The notes under the pieces were generated by a model, which was given only the letters and a program-made list of their open reading frames with translations, searched no databases and was not told where the DNA came from. The translations under genes and the position numbers were made by a program. From Pseudomonadota bacterium (GTDB lineage Bacteria > Pseudomonadota > Gammaproteobacteria > Xanthomonadales > Xanthomonadaceae): a DNA stretch of 18,338 nucleotides. Where the stretch lies: positions 1 through 18,338 of the forward strand of contig JAEWZE010000249.1 of assembly GCA_023395465.1 (NCBI GenBank). The letters are read 5' to 3'. Shown in pieces: positions 6,931 through 14,359 of the stretch (within the stretch, counting starts at the first letter, position 1; each line of letters begins with the position of its first letter).

Positions 6931-9387
6931 ATGCCGTATCCAGTCCGTCGCCGACTGCTTGCCGCCGCCCTTGCCCTTGCGGCGGCGGGGCCGGCGCTCG
7001 GCGCGCCGCCCGCGCTCAACGAGCTCGAGTATTTCAGCAAGCCGGGGCTGGACGTGCTGGCCTTCAACAACTACTACGACGGGTTGTTCAGCGATGCCAA
7101 GCACGCCGGCGTGGAGCTGATCCACCACGGCGTGCGCACCGCGACCAACGGCGACGTGCGCCTGAGCCCGACCCCGGAGCAGTGGGATCCGGTGGCGCTG
7201 ATGGTCGACCGCAAGGTCGATGCGCGCACCAGCACGGTCACCACCCGCCTGGGCTATGCCGCGCACGATTTCGAGTACGACATCCGCGTCTCGCCGGCCG
7301 GGGAGGGGGTGAAGCTGCAGGTGGTGTTCGACAGGCCGCTGCCGCGCGCGCTGGAGGGCAAGGCCGGCTTCAACCTCGAGTTCCTGCCGTCGGCCTACTG
7401 GGGCAAGGCCTGGGTGACCGACACCGGCAGCGGCCAGCTGCCGCTGTATCCGGCCGGGCCGACCACCCGCGGCAGCGACGGCACGCCGGTGCGGCTGCCG
7501 ATGGCCTCCGGACGCAGCCTGACCCTGGCCCCGGAGGACCCGCAGCGCCGCGTCACGATCGCCGCCGGCAGCGGCGAGCTGGCCATCTTCGACGGCCGCA
7601 ACCAGGCGCAGAACGGCTGGTACGTGGTGCGCGGACTGCTGCCGGCCGGCAAGACCGGCGTGGTGCTGGAGTGGACGCTCGAAGGCAACACCGTTCCCGG
7701 CTGGACGCGGCCGACCGTGATCGGCCATTCGCAGGTGGGCTACCACCCCGCGCAGCGCAAGGTGGCCGTGCTCGAGACCGACCGCCGCGCCGCCGCGCCC
7801 GGCACAGCGCGCCTGCTGCGCATCGACGCCGATGGCCGCGAACATGAAGCGCACGTCGCCAGGGCGGAGAGTTGGGGTCCCTACCTGCGCTACGACTACT
7901 ACACCTTCGATTTCTCGGATGTGCGCGAGCCGGGCATCTACGTCATCGAGGCCGCCGGCCAGCGCAGCAACGCCTTCCGCATCGCTGCCGACGCCTACGC
8001 GAACGCCTGGCAGCCGACCCTGGACGTGTTCTTCCCGGTGCAGATGGACCACATGTTCGTCAACGAGGCCTACCGCGTCTGGCATGGCCGCTCGCACATG
8101 GACGATGCGCGCCAGGTGGAACCGAACAAGGAACACTTCGACCTGTTCGGGCAGGGGCCGGACCTGGATTCGCCGTTCCAGCCGGGCGAGCACATCCCCG
8201 GACTGAACTACGGCGGCTGGTTCGACGCGGGCGATTACGACATCCGCACCCAGACCCACTACGCCACGGTGCTGTCGCTGGTGGAGACATGGGAGCAGTT
8301 CCGGCCCGAGCGCGACGAGACCTCGATCGACCAGGACAGGCAGCACGTCGAGCTGCATCGTCCGGACGGCGTTCCGGACATGCTGCAGCAGATCGAGCAC
8401 GGCACGCTGGCGCTGATCGCCCAGCACCGCGTGTTCGGCCATGCGATCCCGGGCATCGTCGAGCCCGACCTCGGCCAGTACACCCACCTGGGCGACGCGG
8501 CCAGCAAGACCGACGGCAAGGTCGACGACCCCAACCATCCCGACTCGCCCCGCGACGACCGCCTGGCCTTCACCACCAACACCACCGCGCTCAACTACGG
8601 CTCGGCCGCGGCGCTGGCCGCCGCCAGCCGCGCGCTGCGCGGCCACAACGACGCGCTGGCCGACGAGTGCCTGGCCACCGCGCAGAAGGTCTGGGAGTTC
8701 GAGCATGCGCGCGAGCCCAACCTGTTCCGCGTCGGCAACACCACCGGCGGCGACCCGCAGGACGAGGAACTGCGCGCGGCGGTGCAGCTGCTGCTCGCGA
8801 CCGGCGATGCGCAGTACGGCGCGCGCATCGAGGCGCTGTGGCCGGCGATCGACGCGCGCTTCGGCTTCAATGCCGGCCTGGCCATTGCGGCCCTGCCGAA
8901 GATGGACGCGGCCTTCGCGACGAAAGTGCGCGCGCGCGCGGAAGCCTTCAAGGCCGAGCGTGCGCGGATGGTGGCCGAGAATCCCTACGGCGTCCTCATC
9001 ACCCGCGGTGGCTGGGCCGGCAACGGCGCGGTCATCGGCATGGCCAACACCAACTACCACCTGCACAAGGCCTTCCCGGACCTGTTCGACATCGAGCCGA
9101 CCCTGCAGGGGCTGAACTACCTCTACGGCACCCATCCGGACTCGAACGTCTCGTTCGTCTCGGCGGTCGGCGCGAAGTCCAAGCACGTGGCCTACGGCAT
9201 GAACCGGGCCGACTTCAGCTTCATCGCAGGCGGCATCGTGCCGGGCGTGCTGGTGCTCAAGCCCGATTTCCCGGAGAACAAGGAGGACTGGCCGTTTTTC
9301 TGGGGCCAGAACGAGTACGTGATCAACCTCGGCGCCAGCTACATCCACCTGGTGCACGCGGCGCAGGACCTGCTGTCGCGTCAATAG
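6931..9387 (+). CDS. Glycoside hydrolase family 9 enzyme, exported
   Basis: The ATG at 6931 follows AGGGGAG at a spacing of nine bases and starts an 818-residue product. Residues 1 to about 25 form a signal peptide (RRRLLAAALALAAAG). Residues about 26-260 look like a beta-rich N-terminal domain. Residues about 260-350 resemble the immunoglobulin-like CelD_N domain (VIGHSQVGYHPAQRKVAVLE). The rest is the GH9 (alpha/alpha)6 barrel. The catalytic motif GGWFDAGDYD holds Asp432 and Asp435, the catalytic-base region of GH9. Glu795 in WGQNEYVINLGASY fits the proton-donor position. GH9 enzymes cleave beta-glycosidic bonds, often in beta-1,4-glucans. The usual substrate-binding HHR block before the donor is not seen; GAKSKHVAYGMNRADF occurs there instead. 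Substrate may therefore be a short oligosaccharide or a decorated glycan. An in-frame ATG at 6892 overlaps the operator and is disfavoured. Confidence 0.9.
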   Translation: MPYPVRRRLLAAALALAAAGPALGAPPALNELEYFSKPGLDVLAFNNYYDGLFSDAKHAGVELIHHGVRTATNGDVRLSPTPEQWDPVALMVDRKVDARTSTVTTRLGYAAHDFEYDIRVSPAGEGVKLQVVFDRPLPRALEGKAGFNLEFLPSAYWGKAWVTDTGSGQLPLYPAGPTTRGSDGTPVRLPMASGRSLTLAPEDPQRRVTIAAGSGELAIFDGRNQAQNGWYVVRGLLPAGKTGVVLEWTLEGNTVPGWTRPTVIGHSQVGYHPAQRKVAVLETDRRAAAPGTARLLRIDADGREHEAHVARAESWGPYLRYDYYTFDFSDVREPGIYVIEAAGQRSNAFRIAADAYANAWQPTLDVFFPVQMDHMFVNEAYRVWHGRSHMDDARQVEPNKEHFDLFGQGPDLDSPFQPGEHIPGLNYGGWFDAGDYDIRTQTHYATVLSLVETWEQFRPERDETSIDQDRQHVELHRPDGVPDMLQQIEHGTLALIAQHRVFGHAIPGIVEPDLGQYTHLGDAASKTDGKVDDPNHPDSPRDDRLAFTTNTTALNYGSAAALAAASRALRGHNDALADECLATAQKVWEFEHAREPNLFRVGNTTGGDPQDEELRAAVQLLLATGDAQYGARIEALWPAIDARFGFNAGLAIAALPKMDAAFATKVRARAEAFKAERARMVAENPYGVLITRGGWAGNGAVIGMANTNYHLHKAFPDLFDIEPTLQGLNYLYGTHPDSNVSFVSAVGAKSKHVAYGMNRADFSFIAGGIVPGVLVLKPDFPENKEDWPFFWGQNEYVINLGASYIHLVHAAQDLLSRQ

Positions 9388-9397
9388 CCGGCAACGG

Positions 9398-9421
9398 GGC
9401 CGGCCGGTGGAACGGCCGGCC
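9398..9421. terminator. Strong GC hairpin between GH9 and the small minus-strand ORF
   Basis: GGCCGGCCG (9398-9406) and CGGCCGGCC (9413-9421) form a perfect nine-base stem around GTGGAA, ten bases after the GH9 stop. There is no T-run on either strand, so intrinsic termination is uncertain. The position between convergent genes suggests a bidirectional 3'-end structure. Confidence 0.5.
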
Positions 9422-9425
9422 GGCC

Positions 9426-9542
9426 TCAGCCCTGCAGCGAGTTGAGCAGGGCGAACGCCACCGCCAGCACCAGTGCCGCGCGCAGCAGCACGATGCCGGC
9501 CTGTTCGCCCAGTTTGCGCAAGGGAAGATCGGGTAGGTTCAT
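9426..9542 (-). CDS. Small single-pass membrane protein, 38 residues
   Basis: An ATG at 9542-9540 opens a 38-residue ORF that ends with TGA at 9428-9426. Residues 1-15 are polar and contain LRKLGEQAG. Residues 17-33 (IVLLRAALVLAVAFALL) form one predicted transmembrane helix, and NSLQG closes the chain. I do not recognise the family. The amphipathic N-terminus and single helix fit the many small inner-membrane proteins of Gammaproteobacteria. No strong ribosome-binding site is visible; the upstream region is GGCGACCGCAGCC, with a 7-bp inverted repeat GCCGTCA/TGACGGC at 9562-9582. The codon use of the helix is CTG/GTG/GCG-rich, like its neighbours. It could be spurious. Confidence 0.45.
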   Translation of the reverse strand: MNLPDLPLRKLGEQAGIVLLRAALVLAVAFALLNSLQG

Positions 9543-9776
9543 GGCTGCGGTCGCCGGTCGGGCCGTCACCGCTGTTGACGGCGCGGGTACGGCAAGCAGG
9601 AGTCGTGCCTGCCCGAACTGCGACCGGCAGCGCGCTTTCCCGCGCAGAAGCTGACGCTGGCCGGCAATTCGCGGCGTCGGCGCGCGCGGATCCTGACCCT
9701 GGCCTGGGGGCGCATGGCGCCGGGCGGGATCCGGTGGCCGGGGTTTCCGGCGGATCGGGCGAAGCCGCCAATACGC

Positions 9777-9797
9777 AAAAGCCCCCTTGCGGGGGCT
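9777..9797 (-). terminator. Terminator of tRNA-Ser(CGA)
   Basis: On the minus strand AGCCCCC-GCAA-GGGGGCT is followed by TTT, beginning ten bases after the tRNA CCA end. The region from here back to 9543 holds only a hairpin upstream of the small ORF and nothing else I can support. Confidence 0.85.
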
Positions 9798-9807
9798 CTG
9801 GCGGATC

Positions 9808-9898
9808 TGGCGGGGAGGGGGGGATTCGAACCCCCGAGGCGCTATAAACGCCTGCCTGATTTCGAGTCAGGTACATTCAACCGCTCTGCCACCTCCCC
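9808..9898 (-). tRNA. tRNA-Ser, anticodon CGA (reads UCG)
   Basis: A 91-nt gene with CCA encoded. The acceptor pairs GGGGAGG with CCTCCCC and is followed by discriminator G and CCA. The anticodon arm is CCTGA-CTCGAAA-TCAGG, giving anticodon CGA. A long variable arm (AGGCG and CGCCT around TTTATAG) and a T arm GGGGG-TTCGAAT-CCCCC are present, as expected of a class II serine tRNA. Confidence 0.97.
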
Positions 9899-9982
9899 GG
9901 AATGCGGATGTCGCGCGGTCCCGGCGCTGAACGCCGGGGGCGCAATCATACGGGGGCGGCTGCCGCCGGACAAGGCGCGGAG

Positions 9983-9988
9983 TAGACT
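9983..9988 (+). promoter_or_regulatory. Candidate -10 element of the DUF6165 gene
   Basis: TAGACT lies 31 bases before the ATG at 10020, and AGGA sits 8 bases before that ATG. This is a normal leadered arrangement. The same hexamer is used before kdkA in this window. The -35 is not evident. Confidence 0.4.
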
Positions 9989-10019
9989 GGCCGGCCCGAT
10001 TTTCCGCAGGAACCGCGTC

Positions 10020-10427
10020 ATGTCCGAGATTTCCGTGCCCGTGTCGTTCGGCGAGCTGCTGGACAAGATCGCGATCCTGCAGATCAAGTCCGAGCGCATG
10101 ACCGATCCGGCCAAGCTCGCCAACGTACGCAACGAGCTGACGGCGCTGGAGAACACCTGGATGGCGCATCCCGCCGCCGGCAAGGACATCGCCCGCCTGC
10201 GTGCCGACCTCAAGGCGGTGAACGAGCGCCTGTGGGTGATCGAGGACGACATCCGCCTCAAGGAGAAGGCGCAGGCCTTCGACGAGGAGTTCATCCGCCT
10301 GGCGCGCAGCGTCTACTTCGAGAACGACATCCGCGCCCGGGTCAAGAAGGAGATCAACCTCGCCCTGGGCTCGGCCTACGTCGAGGAGAAGTCCTACCAG
10401 GACTACGGGACCGGCAAGGGCGCCTGA
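10020..10427 (+). CDS. DUF6165 family protein
   Basis: The ATG at 10020 with AGGA upstream starts a 135-residue soluble protein. It begins SEISVPVSFGELLDKIAILQIKSERM and contains long amphipathic helices rich in Lys, Glu and Arg (DIARLRADLKAVNERLWVIEDDIR and LKEKAQAFDEEFIRLA), suggesting a helical hairpin or coiled coil. I recognise the sequence as the DUF6165 type, which has no established function. Members are often found near sugar-modification or lipopolysaccharide genes, as here beside a GT9 glycosyltransferase and the Kdo kinase. There is no signal peptide or membrane helix. A role as a partner of surface-polysaccharide enzymes is only guilt by association. Confidence 0.85.
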   Translation: MSEISVPVSFGELLDKIAILQIKSERMTDPAKLANVRNELTALENTWMAHPAAGKDIARLRADLKAVNERLWVIEDDIRLKEKAQAFDEEFIRLARSVYFENDIRARVKKEINLALGSAYVEEKSYQDYGTGKGA

Positions 10428-10593
10428 GCGACGCAACACCCGGCAACGGTCCCGGCACAATGCCCCGGCAAAACGGCCCGCCGCAGCGGCACGGCAACCA
10501 CCCGCGCGACGCCACGGCGCTGCGTGCCGGGTGATCGGTTTCGCACCAGGTTGCATCGGATCGCACTGCAGACATGGTTTGCGTCGCCGTGCT

Positions 10594-10618
10594 CCTTCCC
10601 CCGCCGCGCGGGGGAAGG
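10594..10618. repeat. REP-like intergenic palindrome
   Basis: CCTTCCCCC and GGGGGAAGG form a perfect nine-base stem around GCCGCGC, followed by GCCGGGATGGGGGC. It resembles the interspersed CCCTCTCCC...GGGAGAGGG-type palindromes common between genes in Xanthomonadaceae. It lies between the convergent DUF6165 and GT9 genes and may serve as a transcript end for both. The rest of the 240-bp spacer 10428-10667 shows nothing else. Confidence 0.6.
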
Positions 10619-10667
10619 CCGGGATGGGGGCGCGCCGCAGGCGCGTGCTGGAGACCAATCCCCCGGG

Positions 10668-11723
10668 TTATCCGCCGTGGTCTGCCCGGCAGCGCTCGAA
10701 CGCGGCGATGGCGTCGTCCACCGTGACCAGCTCCATCACCCCGTCGAACTCGATCTTGGTACCCCACTTCAGCTCTGCGGCGGGCTTGCCCAGGTACTTG
10801 CGCGCGGCATCGTCGTAGCGGTCGACGCAGTAGCGCCGGTCGGAGTAGGGACCGCTGCGCGCCGGGTTGCTGGCCGCGTGCAGGCCCAGCACCTTCGTGC
10901 CCATGGCGTTGGCGATGTGCATCGGGCCCGAGTCCGGGGTCATCACCAGCGCGGCGCGTTCGAGCAGGGCAGGCAGCTGCTTGAGCGTGTCCTTGCCGAC
11001 CAGGTCCAGCGCGGGCGACGACATCGCGGCCTGGATCGCATCGGCGGTCTCGCGTTCGAGCTGGCTGCGGCCGCCGCACAACACCACGCGCCAGCCTTGC
11101 GCCATGGCGTGGTCGGTAACGGCGGCGTAGCGGTCGGCGAACCAGTTGCGGCGCACGTGGCTGGAGCAGGGCGAGACCAGCAGCGCCGGCCGCCCGTCCT
11201 CGGGCCACTGTGCGCGCGCCCATTCGTGGGCTTCGGCCGGAACGGGCATCTCCCAGCGCACCGGCTGCGGGCGCAGGCCCAGCGGTTCGCAGAAGCTGCC
11301 GATGGCGTCGAGCACGTGGATGCCGGGGCGATCGGGGATGCGTTCGTTGATGAACAGCCCATGCAGGTCCTTGGAGCGCGAGCGGTCGTATCCGATCCGT
11401 CGCCGCGCCGGGATGAAGGCCGACAGCAGGTTGGCCCGCGCCGCCACCTGCATCTGCAGCAGGGCGTCGAAGCGCCGGCCGCGCAACCCGCGGCGCAGGG
11501 CGCGCATGCCGGCCAGGCCGGTCTGCTTGTCGTAGACGATGAACTCCACGCCGGGCAGGCCGTCGAGCAGGCGCTGTTCGCCCTTGCCGATCACCCAGGT
11601 CAGGGCGACGTCCGGCCAGGCCGACCGCAGCGTATCGACCAGCGGCAGCACGTGGGTCACGTCGCCGAGCGCCGACAGGCGCAGCAGGCAGATCGAGCGC
11701 GGAACGGGAGGAGGTTGGGCCAC
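10668..11723 (-). CDS. Glycosyltransferase family 9 (heptosyltransferase-like)
   Basis: The product has 351 residues from a GTG at 11723-11721. It has the GT9 two-domain layout. The N-terminal segment ICLLRLSALGDVTHVLPLVD is the family signature for ADP-heptose:LPS heptosyltransferases. Mid-protein SPCSSHVRRNWFADRYAAV is the usual hinge region. The C-terminal donor-binding motif MTPDSGPMHIANAMG contains the conserved Asp and GP-x-H. These enzymes add sugars to the lipopolysaccharide inner core at the cytoplasmic face of the inner membrane. The divergent neighbour is kdkA, whose product phosphorylates the Kdo acceptor, so a core-assembly role is plausible. The acceptor and whether the donor is a heptose are unknown. 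Xanthomonas OpsX is a possible relative, but I cannot confirm orthology. The start lies only 19 bases from the kdkA start. Confidence 0.88.
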   Translation of the reverse strand: MAQPPPVPRSICLLRLSALGDVTHVLPLVDTLRSAWPDVALTWVIGKGEQRLLDGLPGVEFIVYDKQTGLAGMRALRRGLRGRRFDALLQMQVAARANLLSAFIPARRRIGYDRSRSKDLHGLFINERIPDRPGIHVLDAIGSFCEPLGLRPQPVRWEMPVPAEAHEWARAQWPEDGRPALLVSPCSSHVRRNWFADRYAAVTDHAMAQGWRVVLCGGRSQLERETADAIQAAMSSPALDLVGKDTLKQLPALLERAALVMTPDSGPMHIANAMGTKVLGLHAASNPARSGPYSDRRYCVDRYDDAARKYLGKPAAELKWGTKIEFDGVMELVTVDDAIAAFERCRADHGG

Positions 11724-11730
11724 GGCTTGC

Positions 11731-11736
11731 TAGACT
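11731..11736 (+). promoter_or_regulatory. Candidate -10 element of kdkA
   Basis: TAGACT ends six bases before the kdkA ATG, consistent with a leaderless message. It lies in the 19-bp gap between the two divergent start codons, so any GT9 promoter must overlap it or the kdkA coding region. No -35 is obvious. Confidence 0.45.
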
Positions 11737-11742
11737 CGCTGG

Positions 11743-12501
11743 ATGGTCGCGTTCGACGCCACTGAGAGCCTGACGCCCTTCCGCGATCCGCGCGGCAGCG
11801 GCGAGTATGGGGCGATTCTGTTCGACTCCACGCAGTTGCGGCAAGTGGACCCGCGCTGGTTCGACGCGGAGGAGTGGGGCATGCGCGCGCGCGCGGTCAC
11901 CGGCAGCGGCCGCGGCAACGCCTGGTTCATCGACGCCAGCCACGGCCCCTGTGTGCTGCGCCAGTACCTGCGCGGCGGCATGGCGGCGAAGTTCAGCCGC
12001 GACCGCTACCTCTGGCGCGGCGCCGATCGCACCCGCAGCTTCGCCGAGTTCCGCATCCTGCGTGAACTGCTGCGGCGCAAGTGCCCGGTGCCGCAGCCGG
12101 TCGCCGCCTGCTACCTGCGCGGACGCTTCAGCTACCGGGCCTGGATCATCGTCGAGCGCCTGCGCGAGGTGCGTTCGCTGGCCGACCTGGTGCGCGAGGC
12201 GCCTGCCGACGCGCCGTGGGAGGACACCGGGGTGCTGATCGCGCGCTTCCATCGCGAGGGTCTCGACCACGCCGACCTCAACGCGCACAACGTCCTCTAC
12301 GACGCCCGCGGCAAGGGCTGGCTGATCGACCTGGACAACAGCCGCATGCACATCCCGGCCACCGCCTGGCGCGAGCGCAACCTGCAGCGCCTGCTGCGGT
12401 CCCTGCACAAGGTTGCCGGCGCGGCCGAGGCCGTGGCGGTGGAGGCCGGGTTCGCCCGGCTGCGCAAGGCCTACGACGCGCGCTGGGCGCGCGGCAACTG
12501 A
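11743..12501 (+). CDS. kdkA: 3-deoxy-D-manno-octulosonic acid kinase KdkA
   Basis: KdkA phosphorylates the O-4 position of Kdo in lipopolysaccharide and is found in organisms with a single phosphorylated Kdo, such as Haemophilus and Xanthomonads. The product has 252 residues, normal for the family. It has a protein-kinase-like fold with a glycine-rich loop at residues 53-58 (TGSGRGNAW) and VLRQYLRGG after it. The catalytic loop H176-A-D178-L-N180-A-H182-N183 is intact, as is the metal-binding LIDLDN with Asp196 and Asp198. The ATG at 11743 has no ribosome-binding site, but a -10-like hexamer lies six bases upstream. The gene is followed after two bases by a 15-codon ORF that leads into the MBL hydrolase gene. 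Confidence 0.93.
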   Translation: MVAFDATESLTPFRDPRGSGEYGAILFDSTQLRQVDPRWFDAEEWGMRARAVTGSGRGNAWFIDASHGPCVLRQYLRGGMAAKFSRDRYLWRGADRTRSFAEFRILRELLRRKCPVPQPVAACYLRGRFSYRAWIIVERLREVRSLADLVREAPADAPWEDTGVLIARFHREGLDHADLNAHNVLYDARGKGWLIDLDNSRMHIPATAWRERNLQRLLRSLHKVAGAAEAVAVEAGFARLRKAYDARWARGN

Positions 12502-12503
12502 AG

Positions 12504-12551
12504 ATGGCGCGCCGGCTGCTCCACATCGTCTTCGCGGGCGTCGCGCGGTGA
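12504..12551 (+). CDS. Possible 15-residue coupling ORF between kdkA and the MBL gene
   Basis: An ATG two bases after the kdkA stop opens MARRLLHIVFAGVAR, whose TGA overlaps the GTG start of the next gene (GTGA). The next gene has no visible ribosome-binding site, so termination here could feed reinitiation there. The peptide may have no function of its own. No strong ribosome-binding site precedes this ORF either, and it could be chance. Confidence 0.25.
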   Translation: MARRLLHIVFAGVAR

Positions 12552-13306
12552 GCTGGGCGCTGCGCTTCCACGGCGTGGGCAACGCCTCGGCGGTCGAACT
12601 GGGTTCGCCGATGGCGACGATCGAACGCGACGGCCTGCCCTGGCTCACCATCGACTGCGGCAACGAGGGCCTGAGCGCCTTCCTGGCCCACTACGGCCAG
12701 CCACCGCCGGCGCTGTTCATCACCCACACCCACCTCGACCACGTCGGCGGATTCGAGCGGCTGTTCGTATCGGAATATTTCGATCCCGCGCGGCGCGGGC
12801 GGATGCCGGTGTACGTGCCGGCCAGCGTGGTCCCGCTGCTGCACCAGCGCGTGGGCGCGTATCCGAACGTGCTGGCCGAGGGCGGCGCCAACTTCTGGGA
12901 CGCGTTCCGGGTGATCCCGGTGGGCGATGCGTTCTGGCACGACGGCCTGCGGCTGGAGGTGTTCCCGGCGCGCCACCACTGGCCGGACACCGCCTTCGGC
13001 CTGCGTCTGCCCGGCAGCCTGGTGTGGACCGGCGATACCCGGCCGATTCCGGAGCAGCTGCGCAGGCACGCCGACCGCGAGGAGCTCGTGGCGCACGACT
13101 GCGGCCTGCACGGCAATCCCTCGCACAGCGGCCTCGACGACCTGGAGCGCGAATACGCACCGGCGCTGCTGGCGCGCTGCGTGCTGTACCACTACGCCAG
13201 CGCCGCCGACGGCCAGGCGATGTCCGCGCGTGGCCATCGCGTCGCACTGCCGGGCGACACGTTCCCGCTGCCGGAACCGGCCGCGCCTCCCGGAGCGCCG
13301 GCATGA
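12548..13306 (+). CDS. Metallo-beta-lactamase-fold hydrolase
   Basis: From a GTG at 12548 the product is 252 residues. It has the MBL motif THTHLDHVGG with His60, His62, Asp64 and His65. Further metal-ligand candidates are His143 (ARHHWPD), Asp163 (TGDTRPIP) and His183 or His188 (AHDCGLH). The layout resembles the RNase Z-like / ribonuclease BN-type subgroup rather than beta-lactamases. There is no signal peptide, so it is probably cytoplasmic. Substrate cannot be inferred. Its stop overlaps the moaA start (ATGA), so it is probably co-translated with molybdopterin genes. Whether it has a role in that pathway or only shares the transcript is unknown. The GTG start is supported by the onset of conserved sequence (WALRFHGVGNASAVELGS) and by the overlap with the 15-codon ORF. 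Confidence 0.87.
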   Translation: MSWALRFHGVGNASAVELGSPMATIERDGLPWLTIDCGNEGLSAFLAHYGQPPPALFITHTHLDHVGGFERLFVSEYFDPARRGRMPVYVPASVVPLLHQRVGAYPNVLAEGGANFWDAFRVIPVGDAFWHDGLRLEVFPARHHWPDTAFGLRLPGSLVWTGDTRPIPEQLRRHADREELVAHDCGLHGNPSHSGLDDLEREYAPALLARCVLYHYASAADGQAMSARGHRVALPGDTFPLPEPAAPPGAPA

Positions 13307-14325
13307 ATGCGCAGCCCGGCTTTCCGGTCGCGCTCGCGGACCGGCTGGCGCGACCGCTGCGCGACCTGCGTCTGTCCGTGATCGAGGCCTGCAACTTCCG
13401 CTGCGGCTACTGCATGCCGGCCGACCGGATTCCGGACGACCACGGCCTGGATGCCGCAGGGCGCCTGTCCTTCGACCAGATCGAAACGCTGGCGCGCGTG
13501 GCCGCGGGGCTTGGCGCGACCAAGCTGCGCATCACCGGCGGCGAGCCGCTGCTGCGGCGCGGCCTGGCCGGGCTGATCGAACGGCTGGCACGCATCGAAG
13601 GCCTCGATGACCTGGCGATGACCACCAACGGCTCGCTGCTGGCGCGCCACGCCGCGGCATTGCGCGCGGCCGGCCTGCGCCGGATCACGGTGAGCCTGGA
13701 TGCGCTGGATCCGGAGCAGTTCCGCGCGCTGTCGGGCGGGCGCGGCGAGGTCGCCGACGTGCTGGCCGGCATCGCCGCGGCCGAAGCGGCCGGCTTCGGT
13801 CCGCTCAAGATCAACTGCGTGGTCCAGCGCGGCGTCAACGACGACCAGGTATTGCCGCTGGTCGCGAATTTCCGCGGCAGCGGCCACGTCCTGCGCTTCA
13901 TCGAATACATGGACGTGGGCACCTGCAACGGCTGGCGGCGCGAGGGCGTGGTGCCGTCGGCCGAGCTGCGCGACCGCATCCATGCGCGCTGGCCGCTGCG
14001 CGCGCTCGACGCCAACTACCGCGGCGAAGTGGCCGAGCGGCATGCCTTCGACGACGGCGGCGGCGAGATCGGCTTCGTCAGCTCCGTGACCGCGCCGTTC
14101 TGTGGGGACTGCCACCGCGCGCGCGTCTCGGCCGACGGGCAGCTGTACACCTGCCTGTTCTCCTCGCAGGGCCTGGACCTGCGCCCGGCCCTGGTGCAGG
14201 GCGAAGCCGCGCTCGCGGAGAGGCTCGCCGACATCTGGTCGCAACGCGCCGACCGCTACAGCGAGCTGCGCGGCAGCGCGCGTGCGCAGCGACGCCACGT
14301 GGAAATGTTCCTGGTCGGCGGATGA
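13303..14325 (+). CDS. moaA: GTP 3',8-cyclase MoaA
   Basis: MoaA is the radical SAM enzyme that converts GTP to 3',8-cyclo-GTP, the first step of molybdenum cofactor synthesis, acting with MoaC. The 340-residue product carries the radical SAM cysteines 30, 34 and 37 (ACNFRCGYC). It also has the second cluster ligands Cys267, Cys270 and Cys284 (CGDC and YTCLF). ITGGEPLLR matches the SAM-binding GGEP motif. The C-terminal Gly339-Gly340 required in the family is present. The ATG overlaps the stop of the MBL gene by four bases. No ribosome-binding site stands out, in keeping with coupling. Length and all motifs are normal, so function is secure. Confidence 0.97.
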   Translation: MNAQPGFPVALADRLARPLRDLRLSVIEACNFRCGYCMPADRIPDDHGLDAAGRLSFDQIETLARVAAGLGATKLRITGGEPLLRRGLAGLIERLARIEGLDDLAMTTNGSLLARHAAALRAAGLRRITVSLDALDPEQFRALSGGRGEVADVLAGIAAAEAAGFGPLKINCVVQRGVNDDQVLPLVANFRGSGHVLRFIEYMDVGTCNGWRREGVVPSAELRDRIHARWPLRALDANYRGEVAERHAFDDGGGEIGFVSSVTAPFCGDCHRARVSADGQLYTCLFSSQGLDLRPALVQGEAALAERLADIWSQRADRYSELRGSARAQRRHVEMFLVGG

Positions 14326-14347
14326 GCCCACGGGCGGGCCGAGCGGC

Positions 14348-14353
14348 TACGAT
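14348..14353 (+). promoter_or_regulatory. Candidate -10 element of moaC
   Basis: TACGAT ends six bases before the moaC ATG at 14360, in the 34-bp gap after moaA. It would give moaCDE a second, leaderless start site. No -35 is visible, and the gap is GC-rich, so this could be chance. Confidence 0.35.
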
Positions 14354-14359
14354 GGCGCC

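Noticed and set aside
9566..9778. 70-codon minus-strand ORF before the small membrane peptide
   Set aside because: It is arginine-rich with no domain, overlaps the tRNA terminator, and has no clear ribosome-binding site.
6901..9876. Minus-strand open frame of 991 codons opposite GH9
   Set aside because: It is an antisense shadow of a GC-rich gene with no recognisable motifs and repeats of V, H, Q and R typical of such shadows.
14326..14359. Possible molybdenum cofactor riboswitch ahead of moa genes
   Set aside because: The gap is only 34 bases, and moaA directly overlaps the upstream gene. There is no room for the structured Moco element, and none is seen elsewhere.
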